From the NCBI GenBank assembly GCA_903838355.1, contig CAILYC010000003.1:1-56138 (forward strand): DNA of 56,138 bases, in the 5' to 3' direction. This stretch comes from an uncultured Burkholderiales bacterium (lineage in GTDB: Bacteria; Pseudomonadota; Gammaproteobacteria; Burkholderiales; Burkholderiaceae_C). Shown here piece after piece: positions 17,969 through 26,538 of the stretch. The notes under the pieces are model-generated. The model was not told the origin of the DNA and made no database searches. It worked only from the letters and a program-made list of their open reading frames with translations. The first letter of the stretch is position 1; each line of letters opens with the position of its first letter. Made by a program: the position numbers and the translations under genes.

Positions 17969-18817
17969 TCAAGGGCTGGGCTTTATGAACGAAGCCAGTA
18001 AAAAATGACAGTAATTCGGTTTAAAAAACCAAGGTATCAATTGACAGGTTTGTGAAGTTGGGAAAACCTCGGCGCTTAAATGATCTTGCCATTCGCCCCT
18101 TGCATTGACCTGACTCAGCAGCATTTGCGTGCCCACATCAAAATCCATGCTTTTGTTGTTCACGACCAAGGTGTTTTCACCGTTACTAGCCAGACTTTCA
18201 TTGCTGGCGAAGGCGATGGAATGACGCTGGTCCCTAAAAATCTCTGGTAATTCGCTATCAGGGATAACCAGATCGACTGGGCCAGATAGCCAATCATGGA
18301 TACTGCCCCAGTGTCGATATTTTAAAATCTCTTTAATGTGCTTGAGCTGTCTGAGGACCAGGTCTTCATCTTTGAGTTTAAAGCATTGTTGTCCCAAGAC
18401 GTTGTCAAACCAAATGAACGAATGGGGAGACTCTTTCACTAAAAGTGTCAATTCTCTCAAGCCATCGCGGCGCTCAAATCGCCAAGCAGTTCCGGATTTT
18501 TTAAGAGTCTTGCCGTGGTTCAAGTAAAAAAATAGCGATGCCAAGGGGTCGATATCAATGACCCGGATGCTTTTGAATTTCGCAAGCCAAGAGCCCGACA
18601 TCATCCACCCGGCACTGCCACCGATGAGCAGCAATTCGGTTTGCTCCATGGTTTGATCCATCAAAAATGAATCGATGCTTTTTTGCGTGGATTCCCAACG
18701 TCTTTTGGCCATCCATGCGCTAGCGTGCCAAGACAATCCTCCCGTTTCTTGTGCGTGCAAGGCATCTTTCATCCAATCGAGCATGGCTCTGCCCGCTGGA
18801 TAGGGCTTATCGATCAC
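17969..18817 (-). CDS. Probable SAM-dependent methyltransferase-like protein
   Basis: From GTG 18817 the product has about 282 residues. The GTG overlaps the stop of the upstream gene and has AAGG six bases before it, so the pair is translationally coupled. A Rossmann-type motif is visible: ELLLIGGSAGWMMSG, then IRVIDIDPLASLFF, as in class I methyltransferases or spermidine-synthase-like folds. No target is apparent. The gene converges on the TPR protein. It interrupts the fliJ-fliO order together with its partner. ATG 18784 is an alternative start. Confidence 0.65.
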   Translation of the reverse strand: MIDKPYPAGRAMLDWMKDALHAQETGGLSWHASAWMAKRRWESTQKSIDSFLMDQTMEQTELLLIGGSAGWMMSGSWLAKFKSIRVIDIDPLASLFFYLNHGKTLKKSGTAWRFERRDGLRELTLLVKESPHSFIWFDNVLGQQCFKLKDEDLVLRQLKHIKEILKYRHWGSIHDWLSGPVDLVIPDSELPEIFRDQRHSIAFASNESLASNGENTLVVNNKSMDFDVGTQMLLSQVNARGEWQDHLSAEVFPTSQTCQLIPWFFKPNYCHFLLASFIKPSP

Positions 18818-19256
18818 AGACGGCCTTGCGAATATGGACCAATGGGGTTTGGGGTGCAATGGGCTGCCAATTGTCCATGACGCCCTCACTCTCCAAGGTT
18901 TGGCCCGTGAGTCTAGGCCCCGTGTGCCACGACACGGAGAGGGTCTTGACCATACCTGCTTGGCAGTTGAATTCAAAGAGCGACCGAGTTGAGCGAAAAG
19001 TCATGCCTTTTGAGTTTTTTTGGGGGTCTCTGTAGTCGAGCATGGCCCAAACTTGGCGCAAATGGGGATGGTTGGAATCGGGCTTGGAGATACTTTGGAC
19101 ATCGATATAAAAAACACCGAGGTCCATCAAGCCCACGGATTCCCAGTCGCTGGCCGAAGCGTGAAAAGACAGGAGGAGCCCCAGGCTTGCAATTAAAGTC
19201 CTCAAAAGGGGGGATTTCAAGGCGTTTTTAGGTTGATAAATTGTAAAAAATCTCAT
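18807..19256 (-). CDS. Secreted surface-adhesin-E-like protein
   Basis: From ATG 19256 the product has ~149 residues, with a hydrophobic signal peptide ending near LLLSFHASASDW. The mature part has the pattern of the adhesin-E-like family of small periplasmic/surface proteins: FYIDVQSI, QVWAMLDYRDPQ, TFRSTRSLFEFNCQAG and a final Cys in KAVCDR. These two cysteines probably form a disulfide. Longer starts (ATG 19304) would precede the signal peptide with unlikely sequence. The role here is unknown. Confidence 0.65.
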   Translation of the reverse strand: MRFFTIYQPKNALKSPLLRTLIASLGLLLSFHASASDWESVGLMDLGVFYIDVQSISKPDSNHPHLRQVWAMLDYRDPQKNSKGMTFRSTRSLFEFNCQAGMVKTLSVSWHTGPRLTGQTLESEGVMDNWQPIAPQTPLVHIRKAVCDR

Positions 19257-19436
19257 CTTTAGGGGCCCCATGCGCGATAATCTGTTCAATCCAATTGTCA
19301 ACAAAAATGGCTTTCAAACCATCTCACACGATAGAGCACCAGACCCAGTTGGGAGCGGTTACCTTACTTGTTCTCAATTTTTACCCATTTTTTCTGAAAT
19401 TTACGCCATTACCCCTTAATATTTTGGAAAGGGACC

Positions 19437-19748
19437 ATGGATAACCATGAATTGGGCCGTTTTGCCCTGAGTACCATCGGTGTCATGATCATGTTGGCTG
19501 CCTTTTTGTGGTGGTTTCAGCAGCGAAAGGGGCAACCTTTTGGTAAATTGCTGGACAAAAAGATCAAGGTTTTAGAGATCCATCCTTTGGGCTTAAAGCA
19601 CAAAATGATGTTGTTGCAAGTGGACGACCAAAGAATTTTGGTGGCCGTCAATCCTCAAGATATTCGCACATTGCACACTTGGAGCGCTTTGGAAAAAACA
19701 ACATCTTTAAGTGAAACGGAAGAATTGAAGCCCGTGGACGGGCCTTGA
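19437..19748 (+). CDS. fliO: Flagellar biosynthesis protein FliO
   Basis: FliO assists assembly of the FliP ring of the export gate. The product has 103 residues: one N-terminal membrane segment (IGVMIMLAAFLWWF, ~14-28) and a small cytoplasmic beta domain (MLLQVDDQRILVAVNPQDIRTL). Length and position before fliP fit. GAAAGGG lies just before ATG. This gene starts the second flagellar operon in the window; the preceding 130 bases should hold its promoter, but I see no clear sigma-54 site. Confidence 0.88.
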   Translation: MDNHELGRFALSTIGVMIMLAAFLWWFQQRKGQPFGKLLDKKIKVLEIHPLGLKHKMMLLQVDDQRILVAVNPQDIRTLHTWSALEKTTSLSETEELKPVDGP

Positions 19749-19829
19749 TACTTTAGGGCTAATGCGGCTTTTGTCGGTCTGAATGGTAGGTTTGTCATAG
19801 CGAAAACCAAGATAAAAAGGATGACAGGG

Positions 19830-20735
19830 ATGAATGAATTTTGGGGAACACAAGCGATGGCAAAAGGGATGAGTTCTTTGCAACTCAAAACGCAAGCGAT
19901 TCTAAATCACGTGGCCCAACGTCAGACAAGTCTGGCGCAGTGTCCGAAGAAGGCTGTGAAAACGTTGAACTTGCCCATTTCATGGCTATTGAGTCCCATG
20001 ACTTTGGGGCTAGGCGTCGTCCTCTGTCTGGTGCTTTTTTCACAGGTGGGCCACGCCCAAGGCTTGCCCATGGTCAACGTGACGGGGGGCAAGAATGGCC
20101 AGCAATACAGTTTGACGCTGCAGTTGTTGGCCTTGATGACCACCTTGTCCTTGTTGCCCTCTATGCTGCTCATGATGACGTCATTTGTGCGCATCATCAT
20201 TGTGCTTTCCTTGGTCCGACAGGCCCTGGGTACAGGTCAAACACCGCCCAACACGGTGCTTGTTGGATTGGCGTTGTTTTTGACCTTGTTCATCATGTCG
20301 CCCGTCTTCGAAGACATTTACAACAATGCCTTGTCTCCTTACATGAACGGCAACATGCCGTTTGAAAAAGCCCTCGGAATTGCAGAAAAACCGATCCGTG
20401 AGTTCATGATGCTGCAGACTCGCGAAGATGACATCAACATGTTCATGCAAATTGCGCAAAAGAAAGAAGTGGTCAGTGCCGACGATGTCCCATTCACGAC
20501 CTTGATGCCGGCCTTCATCACATCTGAGCTCAAAAGTGCATTCACCATTGGCTTCATGATCTACATTCCATTCGTGGTGATCGATTTGATTGTGGCCAGT
20601 GTCTTGATGTCCATGGGCATGATGATGCTTTCCCCCATGATCATTTCTATGCCATTCAAGCTGATGCTTTTTGTCTTGGTCGATGGTTGGACCTTGCTCA
20701 TGGGCTCATTGGCGTCGAGTTTCGTCTTTAAATAA
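19830..20735 (+). CDS. fliP: Flagellar export gate protein FliP
   Basis: FliP forms the core of the export gate in the MS ring. Family signatures are clear: SLLPSMLLMMTSFVRIIIVLS, ALGTGQTPPNTVLVGLALFL, LMPAFITSELKSAF, GFMIYIPFVVIDLIVASVLM and SMPFKLMLFVLVDGW. The N-terminus is ~45 residues longer than usual and precedes a signal-like segment (~60-82) ending VGHAQG. ATG 19830 is preferred because AAAAGG (19815-19820) lies 9 bases before it; ATG 19821 directly abuts that site. Confidence 0.95.
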   Translation: MNEFWGTQAMAKGMSSLQLKTQAILNHVAQRQTSLAQCPKKAVKTLNLPISWLLSPMTLGLGVVLCLVLFSQVGHAQGLPMVNVTGGKNGQQYSLTLQLLALMTTLSLLPSMLLMMTSFVRIIIVLSLVRQALGTGQTPPNTVLVGLALFLTLFIMSPVFEDIYNNALSPYMNGNMPFEKALGIAEKPIREFMMLQTREDDINMFMQIAQKKEVVSADDVPFTTLMPAFITSELKSAFTIGFMIYIPFVVIDLIVASVLMSMGMMMLSPMIISMPFKLMLFVLVDGWTLLMGSLASSFVFK

Positions 20736-20761
20736 ACCATTGGATCTCAGGAGACAATTTC

Positions 20762-21031
20762 ATGGATACAGCGATGGTCGTGGATTTGGGGCGTCAAGCA
20801 TTGTGGATCACCATGCTGATTTGTGCGCCCATGTTGGGAGTGGCTTTGGTGGTGGGTCTCTTGGTCGGAATATTCCAAGCCGCCACCTCCATCAATGAAC
20901 AGACCCTGAGTTTTATTCCCAAGTTGGTGGCCCTTGGGCTCACGATCAGCGTGCTGGGGGGGTGGATGATCAACACCTTGGTGGACTACACCAAAGTGAT
21001 TTTTGGTCGAATCCCCACTTTGTTTGGGTAA
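20762..21031 (+). CDS. fliQ: Flagellar export gate protein FliQ
   Basis: FliQ is the small two-helix subunit that wraps the FliP/FliR gate. The product has 89 residues with two hydrophobic segments and the typical motifs VVDLGRQALWITMLIC, GLLVGIFQAATSINEQTLSFIPK and GGWMINTLVDYT. A good ribosome site (CAGGAG) precedes ATG. FliR begins six bases after its stop. Confidence 0.96.
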   Translation: MDTAMVVDLGRQALWITMLICAPMLGVALVVGLLVGIFQAATSINEQTLSFIPKLVALGLTISVLGGWMINTLVDYTKVIFGRIPTLFG

Positions 21032-21037
21032 ACTCAC

Positions 21038-21817
21038 ATGAATTTTCTTGCCGCCAATTTGGTCGATCAGTTTTATTCACTGATTTGGCCACTGCTGCGG
21101 ATTTCGGCTTTTTTGACCTTTGCCTCAATTTACTCCGTCAGAGCGGTCAATTTGCGAGTTCGCATCACTTTGGCGCTCGCCTTGACCGTGTTTTTGGTGT
21201 TTCAATTGCGTTTGGAGTTGCCCAAAATTGACCCAATGACGTTGCTGGGTTTGCGTGAAATTTTCAATCAACTCTTCATCGGTTTTACCTTGGCGATGAT
21301 CATGCAGCTGGCCACCGCGAGTTTGGTGGTGGCGGGCCAAGTGATTTCAAATGCGATGGGCTTGTCCATCGCCAATTTGATTGACCCCACATTGGGCAAT
21401 GTGCCCTTGACATCGGAATTTTTAACCATCATGGGCACCTTGATCTTTATCACCACTGGCGGAGATTTGATCGTGTTTGGTATTTTGCTCGATTCGTTTC
21501 AGCACTTTCCCATCGGTCAAAATATCTTCTCGCAAGACTTAATGGGCAAAATGACCGCTTGGAGCTCCATTGTTTTTGTGGGGGCCGTGTTGGTGTCTTT
21601 GCCCGTCATGATCACTCTGCTGTTTGTCAACATTGGCCTTGGTTTTGTGACCCGCGCGGCTCCGAGCTTGAATATTTTCTCTGTGGGCTTTCCGGCGATG
21701 ATGTTCACGGGTTTTATCATTTTGTGGCTGGCCATACCCAGCATGCTCGCTCGCGTCGATTGGCTATGGGTCCAGACCTTTAACCAAATGCGTGATTTGA
21801 TTCTTCAAGCAAGTTGA
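21038..21817 (+). CDS. fliR: Flagellar export gate protein FliR
   Basis: FliR completes the FliPQR export gate. The 259-residue protein has about six hydrophobic segments with family motifs: LREIFNQLFIGFTLAMIMQL, GQVISNAMGLSIANLIDPT and NIFSVGFPAMMFTGFIIL. The size and fliQ-fliR-flhB order are typical. Confidence 0.96.
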   Translation: MNFLAANLVDQFYSLIWPLLRISAFLTFASIYSVRAVNLRVRITLALALTVFLVFQLRLELPKIDPMTLLGLREIFNQLFIGFTLAMIMQLATASLVVAGQVISNAMGLSIANLIDPTLGNVPLTSEFLTIMGTLIFITTGGDLIVFGILLDSFQHFPIGQNIFSQDLMGKMTAWSSIVFVGAVLVSLPVMITLLFVNIGLGFVTRAAPSLNIFSVGFPAMMFTGFIILWLAIPSMLARVDWLWVQTFNQMRDLILQAS

Positions 21818-21842
21818 GTTCTTTGTGGAAGAAATGACCTAA

Positions 21843-22991
21843 ATGGCAGAAGAGAGTTCCTCCGAAAAGACCGAACAACCGACCTCGCGGCGACTGGAAA
21901 AAGCCCGCGAGGAGGGGCAAATTGCGCGTTCTCCGGATCTCTCGACGGCAGTGGTGATGGTGACTGCCACAATGATCTTTACTTTTGCTGGGCACTGGAT
22001 GTTTTTAAAAATGGGACAACTCTTTGTGTCTCAATTGCAGTTTGATCGAAAAATACTGGACAAGTCTGAGCTCTTGCCCGCTCATTTGGCGCAATCTTTG
22101 TATGACGGATACATGGTGATTTTCCCATTCATGATCACCTTGGCTGTGCTCGCCATTTTGTCAACCGGGTTAACGGGAGGGTTCATCTTTTCCGCCAAAT
22201 TATTGCTGCCCAATTTCAACAAGCTCAACCCCATGTCAGGTTTGGCCAGAATGTTTGGTACCAAAGCCCTCATTGAACTGGGCAAGTCCATTTTGAAGTT
22301 TTCAGTGGTTGGTGTGATTTTGTTCTTCACCGTGATGAACAACGTTGAAGGACTCTTGAATTTGAATCGCATGGAACTCAGTGTCGCTGCCAAGGAAGCG
22401 GGCACGATGATTGTGGATGCGTGCTTTTGGATGTGCATGGGACTGGTTTTGATTGCGTTGATCGATGTGCCTTTGCAGATTTACCAGGTCAACAAACGCC
22501 TCAAAATGACCAAGCAAGAGATCAAGGACGAAATGAAAGACCAAGAGGGTCGACCCGAGGTCAAGGCCCAGATTCGCAGGCGACAGCGTGAAATGGCCAA
22601 CAACCGGATGATGTCCAAGGTCAAAGATGCCGATGTGGTGATCACCAATCCACAGCATTTTGCGGTTGCACTCCAGTACGACCCAACAGCCGATGGTGCG
22701 CCTATACTACTGGCCAAGGGGGCCGATGAGATTGCAAGAAGGATCAAGGAAGAGGCTGCGGCCCATGGCATTGAAATTTTTGAAGCCCCCGACTTGGCCC
22801 GTGCCTTGTATTTCACCACCAAACTCGACGCAGTGATTCCAGAGGGTTTGTACCACGCCGTGGCCCAGGTCATCGCTTATGTCTTCAGTTTGAACGACGC
22901 GTATTCAAAATCACAAAAATACACCAAACCCAGCCCCAAAATACCAGACAATATGCTGTTTGATGAAAATGGTTTTTTGCGATCAGAATGA
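21843..22991 (+). CDS. flhB: Flagellar export switch protein FlhB, NPQH variant
   Basis: FlhB switches export from rod/hook to filament substrates after self-cleavage between Asn and Pro. N-terminal hydrophobic half (~30-215) has four membrane segments; the start, SSSEKTEQPTSRRLEKAREEGQ, is the family hallmark. The cytoplasmic half follows, with QEIKDEMKDQEGRPEVKAQIR. The cleavage site (codons 22647-22658, residues 269-272) reads NPQH instead of NPTH; N and P, needed for cleavage, are present. C-terminus contains PILLAKGADEIARRIKEEA, also typical. The protein has 382 residues, with a ~25-residue tail beyond the core. Confidence 0.96.
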   Translation: MAEESSSEKTEQPTSRRLEKAREEGQIARSPDLSTAVVMVTATMIFTFAGHWMFLKMGQLFVSQLQFDRKILDKSELLPAHLAQSLYDGYMVIFPFMITLAVLAILSTGLTGGFIFSAKLLLPNFNKLNPMSGLARMFGTKALIELGKSILKFSVVGVILFFTVMNNVEGLLNLNRMELSVAAKEAGTMIVDACFWMCMGLVLIALIDVPLQIYQVNKRLKMTKQEIKDEMKDQEGRPEVKAQIRRRQREMANNRMMSKVKDADVVITNPQHFAVALQYDPTADGAPILLAKGADEIARRIKEEAAAHGIEIFEAPDLARALYFTTKLDAVIPEGLYHAVAQVIAYVFSLNDAYSKSQKYTKPSPKIPDNMLFDENGFLRSE

Positions 22992-23013
22992 TGTTATTTA
23001 AAAGGCCCATGAA

Positions 23014-24756
23014 TTGAAGGATTTTTTCCAAAGCCCCAGTGACAAACTGCGCTTAGAGATCATGCTCAAGTCATTGAGCCAGGGCAACCTGAATTTGGCA
23101 ATTTTGGGCGATGACGAAGTCGCCCTGTCTTACTATGCCCGTCGCATATTTGAACATTTGAAAGCACAAGAACAGGTGCAAGTCGACCTGTGTTTATCAG
23201 CAGACTCTGAAAAATTGGTTCAACGTTTCAACCAAATTCTCTCCGAGTTGACCTTGGACGAGGCCCTTGACAAGTCTCAATTGGCCCCAATTCGTCGCTT
23301 TTTGATCTTTCCCGATACCCAGTACATCCAGGATTTTGACTTGCAGCTTTTGGCCCGATTGGTCAATGGACTGCCGGCGAGCAATATCCATGTGATTTTG
23401 CTTTTTAATTTGCGCGAGCCTTATGAAAAGAAATTGGGTGTATTTGGTAAACATTTGATTCAATGGGTTTTGGAAAAGGAAAACAGTCGTGCATCCTTGA
23501 CTTACGACGAGGAGGATGAGTTGCTTTCATCGCGCAAAGAGCCGAAATTGGGCTCTGCCATGAGCGCCAAAGAATTGAAGGCACAAAGTGGCTGGGGCTC
23601 AGAGGAAGATTTGCCCCTTTCTCAGGCCCATTCAGCCACTGAAAGAATCGAGCCTGTGCTCTCAGAGGCCGAGTTGCTGCAAGCGGTGCATGATGTGGAG
23701 TCTGAGCTCAAGCGCCAAGAGGCGCTCGATGAGGTTGAGCTGGCTCCAAAGCCCAAATCAAGTCGATTGGGCTGGGGTTTGTTGCTGGGCTTATTGGTCT
23801 CCATGGGGGCCTTGGGTGCACTTTACCGTGGCGCGATCATGGAAGAAGTGCAGAGCATGCAGGATTATTTGAGTACCCCACAGTGGGACAAAACTCCCAG
23901 GAAAGATGGCGCTGTGACCCCCCATGTGAGCCGCAATGACAAATCGGTGGCCATGGAGATGGACGGTAAAGCCGGCAACGCACCCGTTGTAAGCGCCGCC
24001 GGTGAGTCGGTGACAGCGCCAAAGACTGAGGCAGAATCCAGCGGCGGTGCTTCCAGTAGCGTTCGTCCTGGGGTCAAGGCGGATGACTCCTTGATCTCTG
24101 ATAAGGAGGCCATTTTGTCGCCTGCGAAAGACTTGGAGGCCACAAAACCCTCGGGGACAAAAGATTCGGCCAAGGAGCCTAGCAAAGAGTTGACCAATGC
24201 CAAATCAGATCCGACCTTCAAAGAACCCCCTCTTAAAATCCCGGTTTTAAAAGACAGCACGCCGGCGGTGGTTTCAACGACACCCAACAAGCCTGTGCCT
24301 GTGCCTATGACGGCCCCAGCGACCGAGTCAGCACCCATGACCAAAGCGGCCAAGCCCGTTGCTGCACTTGAGGCCGCTTCCAAGCCGGTCCTGCCCCCAA
24401 CGCTATCACCTGCACCGCCCCCCCGTTCCGAAGCCAGCAAAGAGGGTTCACCCGACAAACCCGTGGGCAAGAATGAATGGGTCAACGCCTTGTCCGAGAA
24501 GGCCTGGGTGCTTCAATTGGCGGCCATGCCCACGAAGTCTGAGATCATTGAGCTCAAAGCCAAAAACCCAGCTTTTGAGGGTGCGCAGGTCTTGCTCACC
24601 CGAAACCCCCAAAGCAACAAACCTTATTTCATCTTGGTTCGTGGGCCATTCGCGAGCAAAGAAGAGGCCCAAAGCGTGATGCAAAGCAATGCCGTCTTGG
24701 AAAAAGCATGGCTGAGAAGCGCCAAGTCCTTGAAAACTCAATTCCAGACCCATTGA
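23014..24756 (+). CDS. DamX-like membrane protein with C-terminal SPOR domain
   Basis: The product has 580 residues and starts at TTG 23014 (AAAAGG 23000-23005 is 8 bases before; the nearby ATG at 23009 hits an immediate stop). Residues ~25-170 look like an AAA/DamX-type cytoplasmic domain, but the P-loop position reads AILGDDEVALSYYARRIF, with no GKS/T, so ATP binding is doubtful. An acidic region follows, then a membrane segment at ~252-272 (GWGLLLGLLVSMGALGAL), a long Pro/Ala/Lys-rich periplasmic linker and a SPOR-like domain at ~487-580 (AWVLQLAAMPTKSE, KPYFILVRGPFASKEEAQSV). SPOR domains bind denuded septal or polar peptidoglycan. It follows flhB by 22 bases and may help place the flagellum (inference). 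Confidence 0.75.
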   Translation: MKDFFQSPSDKLRLEIMLKSLSQGNLNLAILGDDEVALSYYARRIFEHLKAQEQVQVDLCLSADSEKLVQRFNQILSELTLDEALDKSQLAPIRRFLIFPDTQYIQDFDLQLLARLVNGLPASNIHVILLFNLREPYEKKLGVFGKHLIQWVLEKENSRASLTYDEEDELLSSRKEPKLGSAMSAKELKAQSGWGSEEDLPLSQAHSATERIEPVLSEAELLQAVHDVESELKRQEALDEVELAPKPKSSRLGWGLLLGLLVSMGALGALYRGAIMEEVQSMQDYLSTPQWDKTPRKDGAVTPHVSRNDKSVAMEMDGKAGNAPVVSAAGESVTAPKTEAESSGGASSSVRPGVKADDSLISDKEAILSPAKDLEATKPSGTKDSAKEPSKELTNAKSDPTFKEPPLKIPVLKDSTPAVVSTTPNKPVPVPMTAPATESAPMTKAAKPVAALEAASKPVLPPTLSPAPPPRSEASKEGSPDKPVGKNEWVNALSEKAWVLQLAAMPTKSEIIELKAKNPAFEGAQVLLTRNPQSNKPYFILVRGPFASKEEAQSVMQSNAVLEKAWLRSAKSLKTQFQTH

Positions 24757-24956
24757 ACCCTTTGAAATGAGGGGGGCAAGCTGGCTTAAGTTGCAGTGTG
24801 GGCTCAGGCGTATTAAAGTTTTGAACCTTCAAGGTCGATCCTAAGGCGCCCGTGGGTGTCTTGAAAAGGGCGGCCATGTGTACCCTGGTGTCTTTCCATT
24901 GAAGTGGGTCCACGGGGCTTTGCTCAATTGCGTTTCGTTTTCGTAAAGGATCACCA

Positions 24957-25370
24957 GTGTCGACTGAATCAACCCATCCAGATTCGAACCATCCTGCTGG
25001 TCACCCTGAGTCGCACCACCCTAAAGGGGCGTCTTTTGTAGACCCTATGGGCACGAGCGAAATTGAAGAGGATTCAGCCCGGCATGGCGGTCATGATCAA
25101 GGGCCTTCGGAGGCCATGTTGGAAGGGGCTCATGAATTGGGGGCCTCAGATCCTGACCCAACGGCCTTTGCGGATGGACCCATTGCCCCAACAATGGAGG
25201 GTCCGTTGGCCTTGAGCGCCTCCCTGGAGCAATTGGACAATACTAAAGTTACGCTCGTCAATGCCGATCAATGGATGGAAGAGATCAAAGTCCGAATGGA
25301 CAAGCTTCGTCAAGATGTGGACGAATTGAATGCCCGACTCGATCGGCTCAGACGCCCTGTTGTCAAATAA
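24957..25370 (+). CDS. Small His-rich/coiled-coil protein of unknown function
   Basis: The product has 137 residues from GTG 24957; AAAGGA (24945-24950) lies six bases upstream. The N-terminal 35 residues are rich in His/Pro/Ser, the middle is acidic and probably disordered, and the last ~40 residues (WMEEIKVRMDKLRQDVDELN) are a coiled coil. No membrane segment or known domain. It lies between the SPOR protein and another coiled-coil protein with the same orientation, perhaps as one transcription unit. Confidence 0.6.
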   Translation: MSTESTHPDSNHPAGHPESHHPKGASFVDPMGTSEIEEDSARHGGHDQGPSEAMLEGAHELGASDPDPTAFADGPIAPTMEGPLALSASLEQLDNTKVTLVNADQWMEEIKVRMDKLRQDVDELNARLDRLRRPVVK

Positions 25371-25518
25371 GCTTTGGCAGGGTCGTGTGGCGTTTTTTGG
25401 TCTTTGGATGGGATTGACCACAGGCTTGAAGTGAGTGCACTTAGGCCTTGGCAGACCGACCAAACTGAATTGAGATCAACAAAACATTTCATCACCCTTA
25501 CATGCAAAGCAGATTCAA

Positions 25519-26538
25519 ATGAGCTCAGACACGTTCAATCCCGAAGACGCCCACGAAGAGTCTGCTGTAGCCGTGGTTGAAGATCAAGAGAACTTGGACC
25601 TCTCGCAAGTCGCAGCCGAAATTGAGGCATTGCAGTCCAAATCTTTGGACAGCAATGAATTGGCCAAGCAGCTTGAAGATTTGACCGGCGTGGTCTTGAA
25701 TTCGGCGGAAGCCTCCACACGCTCGGCCTCCGTGGCTGCGGATGTGAGTGGCGACATGCAAAAAGTCATGCAAGCCATCGGTGAAGCCCATCAGCGCAGC
25801 GTCAACCATTCCAGAATTTTGCTCGGGGCCATGTTGGTCTTTATTTTGATTTCGATTGGCACCTTTTTTGCCATTTCAACGCGCATGCGACAAAACATCA
25901 TTCAACTCGACTCCCTGTCGATGGCAGTGGGCAAACGGGTGGTGGAACTGGATGCTACCTTGGGCACTTTTACCGAGTCGACACAGTCTTTTGGCGAATT
26001 GACGGAAAAGCTTGAGGGTTTGCAAGCCGCTCAAGCCAAAATCGATAAGCGCATGGAAGAGATGGACAAGGTGGTGTCGGATGTTCCCAAGCAAGTCGGT
26101 GAGCAATCCAATAAAGCCCTGCAAGAAAAACTCTCCTCACTCGAAAAGCAGCTTCAAGCCTTGGACAGCAAATTGATCACCCTGGGTAACCGCCCCCAAC
26201 CCAACTTGGCCGCCGCCCAGCAATCGATGACCCAGGAGTTCCAAAAGCTTAAAAAGGACTTGGAAGTCTCCTCGGCCAAAGCGCGAGAAGCGGCCAATCA
26301 GGCCCAGGCTGTGGCAGCAGCGGCCAACGCCAAGCCCAAGGTGGTGAGCAAGCCTGAGGCCAAGGTGGAGTCCAAACCTGATCTGAAAACGGAGGTCAAG
26401 CCCAAGGAAGCGGGTGCTGAAGCGCCCCGAGCCACACCGCTGGCCGCTGCCCCCCCTGCACCCAACCCTCAGTTCCAGCCGTCTAGAGAAAAGGAATTGG
26501 TTTATCCCAGGCCCAATGTGGGCAAAGCCTCAGAGTAA
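25519..26538 (+). CDS. Single-pass membrane coiled-coil protein of unknown function
   Basis: The product has 339 residues. Residues 1-95 are cytoplasmic and acidic; a membrane segment lies at ~101-121 (ILLGAMLVFILISIGTFFAI); then a long coiled coil runs to ~250, and the tail is rich in Ala/Pro/Lys (KPEAKVESKPDLKTEVKPK). There is no signal peptide cleavage site. The arrangement suggests a protein that crosses the inner membrane once and reaches into the periplasm. The end overlaps the convergent glutamate-synthase-like gene by 9 bases. I do not recognise a family; position suggests a link to the flagellar/polar genes. Confidence 0.65.
   Translation: MSSDTFNPEDAHEESAVAVVEDQENLDLSQVAAEIEALQSKSLDSNELAKQLEDLTGVVLNSAEASTRSASVAADVSGDMQKVMQAIGEAHQRSVNHSRILLGAMLVFILISIGTFFAISTRMRQNIIQLDSLSMAVGKRVVELDATLGTFTESTQSFGELTEKLEGLQAAQAKIDKRMEEMDKVVSDVPKQVGEQSNKALQEKLSSLEKQLQALDSKLITLGNRPQPNLAAAQQSMTQEFQKLKKDLEVSSAKAREAANQAQAVAAAANAKPKVVSKPEAKVESKPDLKTEVKPKEAGAEAPRATPLAAAPPAPNPQFQPSREKELVYPRPNVGKASE

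Noticed and set aside
19841-20365. Forward 174-residue frame in another phase at the start of fliP
   Set aside because: It overlaps the conserved FliP frame and has no recognisable domain.
23865-24485. Reverse 206-residue frame inside the SPOR-protein gene
   Set aside because: It is the antisense of the Pro/Ala/Lys-rich linker and is low complexity.
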